Shown here piece by piece: positions 46,600 to 57,613 of a DNA stretch of 64,000 nt; position 1 is the stretch's first letter, and each line of letters opens with the position of its first letter. Under the pieces are notes generated by a model. That model was not told where the DNA came from. It did not search any database and saw only the letters and a list, made by a program, of their open reading frames with translations. Made by a program: the position numbers and the translations under genes. Origin of the DNA: Symbiodinium natans. Its lineage: Eukaryota > Sar > Dinophyceae > Suessiales > Symbiodiniaceae. The stretch spans positions 126,001 through 190,000 of the forward strand of contig CAJNDS010002504.1 of NCBI GenBank assembly GCA_905221605.1. Direction: 5' to 3'.

Positions 46600-48035
46600 A
46601 CCGAGCCTGAGTAGCTTGAAGGCAGGTCTTGAGCCACTTAGGCTTTCCGGAACGGCGGCGCCTCTTGCGTTTCTCACATGTTCCCGACTTTCCATGCCAC
46701 AGTCACAAGCTGCGGAGTGTGGACGGGGCGGGAGGGGGGAGGCATGTGGAGCGGCTTGTGGGCTGAAATGCAACTCTCGTTGTTTCACTTTTCCACCGGG
46801 GCGTTCGGCCCAAGGACTCCACCGACGAGACGGGGGGGGAGGGGGGGCGGGTCCTCATTTCCGTTCTTTGTCCGGACCTTGATTGAAAATACGGGCATGA
46901 GTCAGACTCATACTTCACACTGCACCACTGTCGACCTCAGCCACAAGAAACTGGGTGCACACGTCCTTCGAGACGCTGCAATTGTGTGTTGCGGCTGGTG
47001 CTCTAGATTGTATCAGTGTCACTCTGCCACTATGCCACTGAGTCTGCCACTGCTACAGAATACTGGGAGTACTGGCACAGCAAGGTGGTAAGCTGCTCCA
47101 GAACGGCCATATCCGAAGGAGCAAAGTGGCTGTAAGTGGTGAAAAAACTCCCAAACCCTAGATTGCTCTGCCTCGCCCTTTCCCCTCAGTCGCCCACTGC
47201 TTGGCCGCAGTGTCCAGGACCGGGGAGGCCGAGCGCATGCGGGGCGATGGGCTCATGACTGTGGGGAAGGGTTGAACGGGGGGCCCAAGGCGGCTGAATA
47301 GCAGGGTAGGTAGAAGAGTGCAGGGTTTAGATTCAGGATCCCGACGCGAGGCTTGGAACGTTCATCAATGCAGAATGCGCCGACCCACACGCTAGCATCT
47401 AGCAGCCAGCAGGTGGCTGGCGTGGAACGGGAGTGTGGGATTTCGCGACCTCGAGCTTTGCAGCAACTATGGATGCGCATTCTGAGGGGGACTGAGGGGC
47501 AAAACAAAACAACAAAATTCACCAACCTCATCGAATGGAGCAGAGATGCCACAGCAGGCCAGCTGGCAAACAACTGTGCGCTCACGCCGGCTTCCACTCT
47601 CACACTCGCGCTCACACCGTCTTGCTTCTGGTTAAGGGGGTCACCCAAGCACAATGGCAGCATGAAGCAGTCTCACACTGTCGCACCCCGAGAATCTGTG
47701 ACACGCTTTTGGCTCCCGGTGGGTGCGAGAAGAATCTGCAGCTTACTCGATGGCTGCCACAGCACCCGCCTCCTTGGAAGAGAATCCATTAGTAGTTGCG
47801 GGGGGGCGCAGGTTTCGAAGGTAGGGGCTGTTGAGGGCCTGAAAAAGAACAAATGTTGATAGCGCTCAACGGCCTCAAAGTCATAGGAGGACCAGACCAG
47901 GGATGATTCTAACCAGCAACCCTGAAACGCCAAGTTACACCAAAAAATAAGGGGCTACCATACCCCCAAAATGGGAAACTGCAGCCCATAATTATAGTCT
48001 ACTGGCTTTCAAGGTAACCCTGAAACCTCCCTCAA
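46600..48035. other. no gene supported between Mei2-like and L7/L12 genes
   Basis: G-rich runs at 46732-46740 and 46831-46849. A 168-codon plus frame (47353-47859) and a 136-codon minus frame (47663-47253) overlap. Neither has a recognisable motif. Promoter elements of the Mei2-like gene would lie just above 46594, but no TATA-like signal stands out. Confidence 0.4.
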
Positions 48036-48040
48036 ATACT

Positions 48041-50236
48041 TCAACGCCCAAAGGCCTCGAGCTGCTTCAGGGCATCCTCGCAGACATCCTGTGCGTGGTT
48101 GTAGGGCCCGTGCTCCACATTGCCCAACATAACTCAACAGAGGGCTTACGCAAAGTGGGGACCCTAAAATAGGCCCCCAAATAGTAGGACCCCCAATAAG
48201 GTACCCCCCTCATATCGTAAACCCCCCAACAGTCTTCTTCGGCTCTGGAGCTGCACTCGACAGCCAATTGCTTCATCGCGCTCTCTTTTCGTGCAAAGCA
48301 GACCGACCCAAAGAGACAACCCGCAACAGCTGGCAGACGCACAAAGCGAGCCACTGCTTCAAAAACCTTGCTATGCCGAAAGTAGATCCGAAAGCCCCGC
48401 AAGATCCTCTGGAACCCTAAGGCCCCGCAAAGCCTCTCTCCTAGACCAAAGCCTCAACCTTGAGCCCTTCAGCGTTCGCAGAAACCGCTGGAAAAGCCAA
48501 TGAACAAGCAACTTACAAAGCTACTTCAACGAGACAGCTCTGGACATCCTCTGTCCTTGGGCTTGCCTTCGACGATCTTGCCTGGGTTGTCTGCCAGGCC
48601 CTTCGCGTCCTCCAGGGGATTGTGTTGGAGTCTTGAAATGTTAGGGCTTCGATGAAAAGTAAGAAACATGACTCAAGGCTTGGAGTTTTGGGGGGTTTAG
48701 GACCGAGGTCTTTTGAATTCTGAGTTTGGGCCAGGGGCACTTTCTAAGGGGCCGTGTGGCGTGCCTTGAGACCGAGGCCCGTGATGGCCCGCACTGCTTT
48801 GATGACCTTTGTTGTCAAAGGGTCAGGGATGCCAGAACTAAACCTCGCTGCTCTGACACAGGTCCTAGCGGTCTTAGGCACAAAGCGGATCCACTGTCAT
48901 CACTGTGCCGACATCAAGCTGATACCGGCATGTTCCGCATTCGTGACCTTGCAAGGCCTGCCTGGACAGGCTGATGCGATCCATGCCTCAAGCCTTCAAC
49001 ACAACTAGCACAGTGCAGCCAAGCAGTAGCGACCAACACCCAAATTCAATCTACCTGAGCCTCAAATGACAGCGATAATTAAGGTCCGAAGGAATCCAAA
49101 GGGCTGCAATCTTCTTGTCCTTGGGCACTTCCTGCAGCACGAGCTCTAGGGTCACAGAACTCGGCTCATCTCAAACCCTCCAACGCGAACAAAGCCCTCA
49201 GACACTCTCAGGCACTCGCAGACACTCTTCTCAACATCCACCACACAACCTTCCACGACCTTAAAGCTGCCTTCAGGACGAGGTCAAACTCCGTCTTCTC
49301 CGGAGCAGCCTCCGCCTGCAGCGACTGGGCGAAGATGGGGTTTGGGAGCAAGGGCTTTCCGGCCAAACGTCTTGAAGGGTTCGCCATCTTCGTGAACCTT
49401 ACCTCCACGCCCACATTTGTTCTACACTCGGAGGGTTTAACCTCACTGACTTATGTGCCTGCTACGTGCCAAGGCAGATGCCGACTCAAATCTCACATCT
49501 AGGAATCTCGGATGCATTGTGACTATGATGCATTCCCAACAACACAATACTACAGCCCTTCACCGGCCTCTGCGCCCCCACCACCGCCGGCTGCAGCTGC
49601 CATCACCACGGCACCTCCAGACGCGGAGGCGTCGACGCCAAACGTCTCTTCAATGGCCTGAGGAACATCGATTCTCAGGCAGTCGTGGCCCTAAGCTTGG
49701 AGGCTCGCCTTGTGCTACTCTTGTGCTGGCAGCATCCGGCAGCTTTTGACAGCATGATCAGCATGGAGGGTACACGGATACAATTCACATGGGGCACTTC
49801 TTGTCCTGCTACATTCGACCCACACCAGGAGCCATGTTAGACACCATGGTCCAATAGGAGGTCTCTTCCAGGATGTCAAGAGCCCCAGACCGGCCTAGAC
49901 ATGCCAGCAGCACTCAAAACACAAAAAACACATTGGCTTCTTTTCACCCCTGCAGGCCCCATCAACTCCCAAACTCTCAAGCCCTCCATTCTGCAGAATT
50001 AACTAAGCCCTGACATGCGGGCCTTGACAAGTTCTGAGGCCTCCAGCAGCGTCAAGCCCTTCAGCTCCTGGATTTGTCCGGGGTTGCTTCTTGTTTCTCG
50101 CGCATTTTCATGTTTTTCTGTTGCGGATTTCGCGGATTGGGCCTGGCAAGGCCCAGCGCAGCTACAACGCGCACATGTCAGGTGCACAAAGCCAATTCAC
50201 CTCCACGATGTCGTCCACCTTGGACCCTCTGGACAC
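48041..50236 (-). CDS. rplL: ribosomal protein bL12 (L7/L12), organellar, nine or more exons
   Basis: Stalk protein of bacterial-type ribosomes that recruits translation factors. Minus-strand exons: 50236-50201 (SKVDDIVE), 50067-50023 (ELKGLTLLEASELVK), 49657-about 49565 (AIEETFGVDASASGG then an Ala/Gly-rich hinge), 49315-49271 (AEAAPEKTEFDLVLK), 49131-49105 (EVPKDKKIA), 48806-48765 (VIKAVRAITGLGLK), 48609-48556 (DAKGLADNPGKIVEGKPK), 48088-48041 (DVCEDALKQLEAFGR, stop). All joins are phase 0. Donors are GT, GC, GC or GA, GC, GC, GC, GA. Together they give about 129 residues, the normal mature length, in the right order. The globular-domain core and the hinge are intact; the last residues differ from the usual AKVELK tail. 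A preceding Arg-rich, acid-poor segment at about 50500-50419 (RSVAAAWARIRGISG) could be a mitochondrial presequence, but it lacks an in-frame Met, so the first exon is missing and plastid targeting is not excluded. Confidence 0.93.
48186..48208 (+). repeat. dispersed repeat, copy B
   Basis: AGGACCCCCAATAAGGTACC. It sits in the last intron of the L7/L12 gene (between 48088 and 48556). The other copy is inverted at 29.7 kb. Confidence 0.7.
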
Positions 50237-50418
50237 CTGAGTCAAACGTGTCACATCGTGTCTCAGACGATCAAAGGGTGCTCTGGCGAGCTCCTGGCAT
50301 GCCGGGGTGTTGGGGTTTGAAGGTCGAACCGGTTGGGTTGCACCACTCAATGAACGGGCCGTTAAAGTCACGACCCAACAAAAAGCATTGGTGATTGTAA
50401 GTGATTGTAGTTGCGGCA

Positions 50419-50500
50419 CCCGAGATCCCACGAATACGAGCCCAAGCTGCTGCCACCGAGCGCCCTGGGCTGCGCAGCGCCGGGGTGCCAGAGACGAAAG
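50419..50500 (-). CDS. candidate targeting-peptide exon of the L12 gene
   Basis: The minus strand reads SWAFVSGTPALRSPGRSVAA then AWARIRGISG, after which a GC donor would join in phase 0 to the exon at 50236. It is rich in Arg, Ser and Ala with almost no acidic residues, as in mitochondrial presequences. No start codon in frame before an upstream stop. Confidence 0.4.
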
Positions 50501-51016
50501 CCCAGCTCCTGGTGCCAGGCTCGAGACCGGAGATCCCGACTCCCGATCTTCGACTCTACAAAACTGCAGACCGCAACCCCAAAAGGTGCGCGACTACCCT
50601 GATTACCTTCGTTCAGCACAAAGTGCCCGCGCATTCATCAGACATGCCTAAGTGCAAAGGCACTGCCCAGAGCGTACGACACATGACTCTGAAAATCCAT
50701 CCCTGGGATGACCTGGTCCTGCAGCAGAAGGCATAAAGCCCTGCCAGTGCCTGCAGGGCGAAATGGGTAGTGCACATTCCCAATGTACGCCTCCGGCCCA
50801 CCCGGCTCCAAAAACCAGAAATCCGGAACCCTCAAATTGACTCAAACTAGCTCCCCTTTCCGGCCATCAGTGCCAGGGATGGGCGAGCCCTGTGGGTCGT
50901 TGCGGTGAAAGCCATGGCTTGGGGACGGCTCTCGGACTGTACAAAAGCAGACGGGCCGCGCGGTTCTCTATTTGGGCCGCGACGTCGGCTGCGGCGCCGC
51001 TACCCGTGTATGGGAG

Positions 51017-51300
51017 TCAGCCTGGGGTCTGGGATTTGGGGTTGCCAGTTAACCCAGTCAACATCACCATCTGCAAATGCAGTCTGCCATTCACGAAAAG
51101 TTCTGCCCAGCTTCGCGCGTCAACTTCGTAGGGCTGGCCGCACGCCTTGGCCAATGAAGGTTCATGGTTCAGTTCAGGCCTCTTTGTGATCTGAGTGCCG
51201 AAAACCCTCCGAAGGGCATCGAGAATCACCGCGCGCATCAGTTCAGACGACACACTTTTCATGTCGCCACGACCCAACACCAAGGGTCTAGAATGGCCTA
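51017..51300 (-). CDS. exon-like segment, unrecognised
   Basis: Good minus-strand coding character: GDMKSVSSELMRAVILDALR, VFGTQITKRPELNHEPSLAK and ARSWAELFVNGRLHLQMVML. Third positions are GC-rich in the first half. It lies upstream of the L12 gene on the same strand, so it belongs to a different unknown gene or an alternative leader. No domain recognised. Confidence 0.4.
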
Positions 51301-51714
51301 AGATGCTTGAACCTTGTGCCTTCCAAAGCCGGATGAAAGAAAAAAGGGAAAAGTGACTTGCAACAATCACAAGGTTCCCCAATTCCTGCCCAACCTAAGT
51401 GCATCGTTTGGAAGAACTCCCCTGCTCTTCTCCCGATCTAAACTCTCAGTCCAACTTTGTCCCGCAACCCCATCCTTGTGCCCACACAATCATATAGGTT
51501 CCCAGCATTGCAACGCCAGACTTTGTCTGAAAGCTTGGCGGTGTCCTGCGAAAAGTCAACATCCCAGGTTCCGAGTCGGGTTCCCTTAGTGCCAACAGTG
51601 AGGATCGAGCTGGATTCAGAGCACAGAGGGGCCTCAAAGAGGGCTCACGGAGGGCTTGATTTACTGGCGATATCTGATCAGTTTTTGGTGTGGGCGCCAC
51701 TGGCTGAACCTAAT

Positions 51715-51920
51715 CCCGACGCATGCCAGGACGTGAGAGCCTGAAGAGAGGCTCCTCCTGGGCTGACTGTTGCTTGCTGAGCGGTAGAGCGGACAGGAAA
51801 TTCTGGAGCTGCTGCCATCTAATACGCCGGCAGAAATCACATGTACTTCGTTCTGCGTATGCATCGCGGCTTGCAACATCTTTGCAAAAACAACCGAAAA
51901 TCAAAACAGCGTGTGAAGGC
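51715..51920 (-). CDS. exon-like segment, unrecognised
   Basis: The minus strand reads VLIFGCFCKDVASRDAYAER, STCDFCRRIRWQQLQNFLSA and LPLSKQQSAQEEPLFRLSRP. The Cys pair (CDFC) is isolated and does not define a zinc site. May share a gene with 51.0-51.3 and 52.4-52.6 kb. Confidence 0.3.
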
Positions 51921-52438
51921 GCAATGTCAAGAGCCCACCGTAAACCCTGAACCCTTCCCACCTCGCACGGTCTTGCGACAAACGCCGCTCGCGGTCCATT
52001 GGATTGAGAGAACCAGGCTTGGGCGGACTGCTCCAGTGAAGCTTTTTTTGCCCCCAAGGTTTAGGATTCAGAGTTCAGGGGGGCCCTCTTTGCCCTGGCA
52101 GGAGTTGGCTTGGCCCACTTTGAGATGCGCTTCTGCTGCTAGTGGTGTACGTGGTTTGGCGACCCCTGAACCCTGAAACCATGGAAGCTCGACACCCCGG
52201 AGAATGAGACGGCTGCATGGCTGCGGCGAGGAGCCGTGACTTTGCGGCAGAAATCTTAGCTCGAGAAGCAACCTCCCAACCACAACCATGCAACCAAACC
52301 AATCCCGCACCCATGCTCTGCGCCTCTCTTTATCAGCAGGCTTGGATTGCAAAGAACTGGAGAAGAAGAAAACGATGAATTTACACCAAGAAAGACGGCA
52401 AAAGGTGAAGCAAAAGGTGAAGCGGCAAACTTGTGACT

Positions 52439-52590
52439 TTACGGACCATCGCGAAACAATACGTTGGACATGAGTGACATGCCTTCTAGCACGCTGGCCT
52501 TGTCCGCAAACCATTTACTTAGGCTTTCAGCTCCCGTTCCGAACCGAGTCAAAGCCACATACTCCGCAGGACTCCGCAAGCCTACGGTAC
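52439..52590 (-). CDS. exon-like segment, unrecognised
   Basis: The minus strand reads GLRSPAEYVALTRFGTGAES, LSKWFADKASVLEGMSLMSN and VLFRDGP before a stop. Good protein-like composition, no known family. It overlaps the start side of the plus-strand small frame at 52630, so these two calls compete. Confidence 0.35.
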
Positions 52591-52629
52591 TTACTGTGGA
52601 CTGTTTGAAGCATCGCCTGTGAGAGCAGC

Positions 52630-52815
52630 ATGTCCAGGCCCTCGAGCACCGAGACTCCCTCGGAGCTGGCTGCGCAGCCGGCCTCAGCCGACTTGCTTGT
52701 GACAAACGGGTTGCCGAGGTTTGCCCGCGCGGTTCATGAGGGGCTTCTGGAGCGTTGGGCAGTGGTGGTCGTGGGCTTTTTCAGCCTTTTCTATTTTTTG
52801 CTAACCAGGAGCTGA
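52630..52815 (+). CDS. small tail-anchored membrane protein candidate (61 aa)
   Basis: A complete plus-strand frame from ATG to TGA with GC-rich third positions. It has a soluble Ser/Thr/Ala-rich start (SRPSSTETPSELAAQPASAD), an amphipathic stretch (FARAVHEGLLERW), then a single C-terminal hydrophobic helix (AVVVVGFFSLFYFLL) followed by TRS. This is the layout of a tail-anchored protein of ER or outer organelle membranes. No family recognised. Against it, the neighbouring minus strand also looks coding and most genes here run minus. Confidence 0.45.
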   Translation: MSRPSSTETPSELAAQPASADLLVTNGLPRFARAVHEGLLERWAVVVVGFFSLFYFLLTRS

Positions 52816-52819
52816 AGCC

Positions 52820-54620
52820 TCACAAGCCAGGAAAAAGGCAAGACGAGGCTTTGGTACATTGCGAAAATTCTCCCCGGAGCCAAGGGCAGAAGGAATCCGT
52901 GTCAAGTGGCAGCGTCAAGCTGAGAGGGACTGCCAATGAGCAAATCCGACTTCTGCCTTGAACTCTCCATGTGCGATAGGAATATATGCTGTGAAGCCTT
53001 TTGACAAGCCTCAACCCTGACTCCTTTTGCCAAGCTCAAGGCAGATAGGAGCTGGAGGTTGCCCTGCGCTGTTTCAGGAATTTGTGGCTTAAGGTCGAAG
53101 TCTAAGAGTCTAAGGTTGAGGGCATACCCTGCAAGGGAGAGTAGAGGCCCTTTGAAGGAGACCTAGGCTCTGTGCTTGTTGGAGTTTTTGCGCAAAAAAG
53201 GGGGGTTGCGGGTGCTTCCCCCATCTCGCACCGGCAACTGCACGACTTCCAGCGGTCAGGAAGCCTAACTCGACCTTTCGAGGGACTGCAAGTTACGGCG
53301 CTTGAGGACTCTTCAAGAGTGCTGCCTCCTTGAACGCAAACTCCCCGGCAGAGGCATCCAGACGCACCTGTGGTTTCAGTTGCGATTAGGTGGGCTTGTT
53401 ATGGTTTTTCGACTCTTCGAACCTTGGCCTCAAGAGGCTCCCTGGAATTCAGCTTGGGCTGTGCAGAAGCTCCACGCAAAGGATTTGTGCATATGGCTTT
53501 GGCTACGCACTTCGGTTTTGCAAAAACAACCTGCCTAGCCTTCGGGGACGCGCATTCACCTGGTTTCCTCAAGTATCTTCGAGCTAGCCGACCATTGAGC
53601 TAGGGGCCCAAGCCGACACCTGAAACCCTAAAGCTCTCCATCTACCAGGAAGGCCCAAAGAAATCAGAACCCTTCTTCGAACCCTTTGCCTAAACTCCTT
53701 TGTTCCCTTACGATGCTTGTGCTTCTTCCTAGTGTTTTGTCAGCTTAGTGGGAAGCTCAAGCAGACTTGCCCTGGCCCTGACCTACATATCTTGAGGAAG
53801 AGGCTAGCCAGCGCCCTGTATCGCTCTTGCGCTCCACGCCTTGGCAACAGCAGAAGAGGAGCCGCAAACTCGAACACACCGCGACGACATCACCATGGTG
53901 CTGAAGTTCGGACGAACTGGCTGAAGGTTTGAAGCAGCCCCATGAGCCCTCCGAAGCAATTTTCTGCTCACTGCTCAGGCTGCTCAGGTTCCTGTGGGCT
54001 TTCTTGGCTTCCTCCGTGCTCCTGCAGGCTCACGGACCAGAAAGCGCGAGCGTCCCATCCGAAATTCCCATCGCTCGCTATCACTCCGGATGAACTTAGC
54101 AGGCTCCTGATTGACAACAACTTGCGATCTCCCCCCCCTTCGTCAAACAGTCGGATGGGATGTCGCGTCTGCATCATGCTCCAGCCCTAAACCAATGCAG
54201 CGGAATAAAACAAACGACGAACTTTAGAGTCGAAGATGCCAATGCCATAGTCGCTTATGATAACCAGCTTATCTCTTATATCAATGTCCTGACTTCCGCG
54301 TTGCGCAAGTCGTCCAGCAACGATGGCTCCTGACTTAAGTCAGATTTAGTACATGTGTCTGACGAATGCTTCGCTGCTTGCATAATTACAGAAGCTTCTC
54401 AGAATTGGGCCCTCAACATAACATGAAACAGAAATCTGCGCGCAAGGACTTTGAGATTTCATGGGCAATTGCAGACTGCAACCGAACTTTGAATTGCACC
54501 AACACATCCAGTGCGACTGATCAGCCATTGGACCCGAAACAGGGTCACTGGAACCTGCTCGAGGCCAAGTGCGGGTAGTAGGACTTCACCCCAACCCTTC
54601 AACCCTAAGCTCCTCCTAAG
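52820..54620. other. no gene supported
   Basis: Short overlapping frames only. CTCCTTTG-type and AGGCTC echoes are common, but no ordered repeat. Nothing recognisable. Confidence 0.4.
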
Positions 54621-54639
54621 CTAGTTTATGTTTACCCAT

Positions 54640-54830
54640 AGGTCTCCGTCGGGAAGTCTGACCGACGACCGCAGACGCGCACTCACACCACACCACTCAC
54701 AAGACTCTATCGGTTTGGGATACGCACGACCCGTACTGCCTCCTGCCAATACGGCAGCCACTGCACCACCAACGACCCCCACAGCGCCGAGGGCGATCGC
54801 CGTCTGGCAGTCGCAAGCAGCCCAGAGGTT
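54640..54830 (-). CDS. exon-like segment with a glycine-rich hydrophobic helix
   Basis: The minus strand reads CDCQTAIALGAVGVVGGAVA then AVLAGGSTGRAYPKPIESCE and LRSSVRLPDGDLW. The Gly/Ala/Val segment would suit a membrane helix. The plus strand is also open across the same bases (54628-54846), so support is modest. Confidence 0.3.
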
Positions 54831-55247
54831 CCGCCCCAAACCCTAAACCATTGAAATCGGAGGGGGCTTGAAACATCTTGAAGCCATCACACTTCCATGA
54901 CTGGTCTAGCTAGCTGCGACTGAAACGTGTTGCCACGATGACTTTCAGCAGGGTCTCTCTTTGCCAGTGTGGTGCTTGCATCCGACTACTCGGGGCCGTT
55001 CGTTTGCGCTACTGTACACTGGTCTTGGAGGCTTGCTGACTGCAACCATTCCGGCCCTCCGCGCAGCATAGAAAACAAACAGCAAAGCAACAGCACCCCG
55101 CGGTTGTGGGCCAGCCTTGCTACCGAAATTGGTCGAGGAGCCTGCGGGTGGCAAAACGGCACGGCGACGCGGGGCGACACATTCCAGCCACCGCGGCAAA
55201 AGGAGGCGGGACAGCGACGATCAAAAGAGTCTCGGGCGGCAATTTAG

Positions 55248-55343
55248 GAAAAGGATGCTCCGACGGATCAGGGCGTTCCGGCTGCGGTGAGGGATGCGAA
55301 AAAGGAGCAGAAAGGACGGGCTTTCGATGTCGCCAACCGCTGA
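55248..55343 (+). CDS. terminal exon candidate, plus strand
   Basis: After TTTAG followed by G, a 31-residue frame (EKDAPTDQGVPAAVRDAKKE then QKGRAFDVANR) runs to TGA with strongly GC-biased third positions. Charged, probably helical. The same frame upstream (54969-55247) is open to a TAG that this acceptor would remove. No family recognised. Confidence 0.35.
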   Translation, partial: EKDAPTDQGVPAAVRDAKKEQKGRAFDVANR

Positions 55344-56367
55344 GCACCGGCGTCATTGCGTTTAGCTCTTTCGGCCGGTCCGATTTGGTGATGCTTTGCA
55401 TGAAAAACGCAAGTTCTGATGTTGCTACACCACAACATCACCACGACCATATCGCAAACTCTTCAGCCTGGCAACAATTCGCGGCTGTGCGCGGCTTGGG
55501 CATTGTAGGGTTCAGCGCTTTCCTTCTCTGCCTTCCCAGTTTCAACGCTTCTCATGACTGGCCCCTTGTGCGGCTGCTTCCCAATTGGGACGCGCCGAGT
55601 ACTAGGATCCACTAGGTGGGGGCTTGCGTAGTGCTTGAGTGGAGCTTTGGAGGAATATGGAGCAATGACGGTGTCATCGAAACCCGGGGTATCCCTGCCC
55701 AGCTTGCCTTGTTCTCGGCGACAAAGCGCCCTGGCAAGACTATGGATAAGCTTTGCACTTGTGCATGCCCATGGAGATCACAATTTCGGACGTGAAAAGG
55801 AGAATCCCTGAACCGTAATGCCAAAAAGCCTGCCTCCCTGTTCACGAAGGCGCTGCGACTCCGCCTTTCCATGCGCATGAAACACACTCTCCGTAAAGAC
55901 ATGTGGGGTAAGCACTCCCTGCACCCGAAACGCCTACAACAAGCCCCCAAGCTCAAGCACATGACGTGACCGGCCTTGAGCGGAGCCAAAGCGCGTTCAA
56001 AGGCCTCTAAGGCTGGACGCAGCCGACGCCTCGGGTGTCTTAACGAGCTTGTGCAACCTTGACAGGACCTTGACGTTCGACTTCCCCTGGCATCCCTCGT
56101 GCCCTTCCTGGTTCAGGCGAATGTGTGAACTGCAAGACCTGAAAGTCAGCGGAGGTATTCATCCACCCGGGCACTGTTCAGGCTCGTCGGCAGGCAAAGG
56201 AGCTGCACGCTGAGACTCATACTCCTGCGGATCTTTTGGTCGTGTAAAGATCAGCTTGGCATCTGAGCAGACAGAATCTCTTCAAGCTCTGCTCAAAGCT
56301 CTGCTAAACACTTCCTGTTTTGCACTCAGGGATTCATTAGTGCGCCTGGTGTGCGCTTTTGCGTGTC

Positions 56368-56476
56368 AGATGCGGAAGTCCTGGATCCGGAGGCTGAACT
56401 CTTCGATCATCTCCTCTCACAGTCTATATGGAGCCCAACAGAACAACTCGTCTTCTTCAAGCTGCAACGGAAGCTC
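56368..56476 (-). pseudogene. exon-like segment with an in-frame stop
   Basis: A single minus-strand frame reads ELPLQLEEDELFCWAPYRL, a TGA, then EEMIEEFSLRIQDFRI. Both sides look coding and stay in frame, which suggests decay or a missed splice at GAGAG before the second part. No family recognised. Confidence 0.35.
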
Positions 56477-56729
56477 ATGTGATCACACACAGGTTTGGAG
56501 TCTCTACAGCGAGAACCCCATGTCCAAGTATCCAATCTAACTAGTAACAGGCGGTACCCCAAAGCCTCAGCTGCAGATGATTTGACGACGTTTGACGACC
56601 TTTCTGGCCACCTGCATTCCATTGCCTTCCCCGCCTGCTGTGTTGGGGGCATCTGCGGTGAGGGAAGACCCACCTGCAGTAAGGGATGTGGCTTCGGTTC
56701 GGCAGGCTTAACACTTGCTCAACACTTCG

Positions 56730-57011
56730 CTAAACCGCAACCCCCCCGAAAGAGCCGACCTCTGCAGCAAAATCAACGATGAAGGCGGCGGTCAGCGCAC
56801 GCTGCAGCCATGGAGATTGCACGCCGTCACAGGGCACGGCCAGCAACCTCCATGTGAAGGGCCAAGCTGGATGCAGCTTAAAGCCCAAGGCGCTTGAAAG
56901 GTTTGAGGGACACGTCAGTTGGCGCCGGCTACTGCGCCCGTTGAAAAAATGACTGGGGATGCAAGTTGTGCGCTTTGCTGGTTTCCTCAATTGCCCGAGG
57001 CAGTCTTGCAA
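56730..57011 (-). CDS. weak exon-like frame
   Basis: The minus strand reads SPWLQRALTAAFIVDFAAEV then GSFGGVAV. Hydrophobic and short. The opposite strand also has open frames. Low support. Confidence 0.2.
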   Translation of the reverse strand: MQDCLGQLRKPAKRTTCIPSHFFNGRSSRRQLTCPSNLSSALGFKLHPAWPFTWRLLAVPCDGVQSPWLQRALTAAFIVDFAAEVGSFGGVAV

Positions 57012-57613
57012 AGGAGTTTCTTGCGGGTTACATAATTGAGCCGACCGGCCCTCATCTGCGCTTTCGCCATCCAGGTAAAATCAGGCAAAAGGCTTGAGTG
57101 CGTCGAGTCAGGACCCTGCATGCGCGGCCAGCCCACGGTTGCTTCCCAAACCCTTCACCACTGAAGGAGCACAAAGGAGTGAGAAGCTGCGCATGGTCCC
57201 GCTTCCGCGTCAGGCACATGATTTCACACAGTGCGCCCCGGCACTCTCTCTAAAGCCCTCAGAGCCTTCGCACGTCGTCGTTGTAGAGCCGCTGTGCAAT
57301 GACGGGAACCGGTGAGTTCACATCCTTAACGGCTGCACACCATGGCAATCCAAGCCCTCGGTCTTTCTAGCACGAGGACTGCCTTTGGCCTTTGGCCTAC
57401 CATCTTCCTCGGCCACTGGATGTTCCGGGATTTTTTCTCAACCCACCGCTGGGATGCGCCTCGTAGCAACAGTCGTCCTCCTCGATGCCTGAAGCAACGC
57501 AACACATCCAATCCGGAGCAGGCAGGCAAAGGCGTGGTGTGGGGGAATTTTTCCTTGACCGAAGTGCTTGCGGGTGAGTTTTTTCTTGAAAGTCCTCTAC
57601 TGAAGCACGCACT

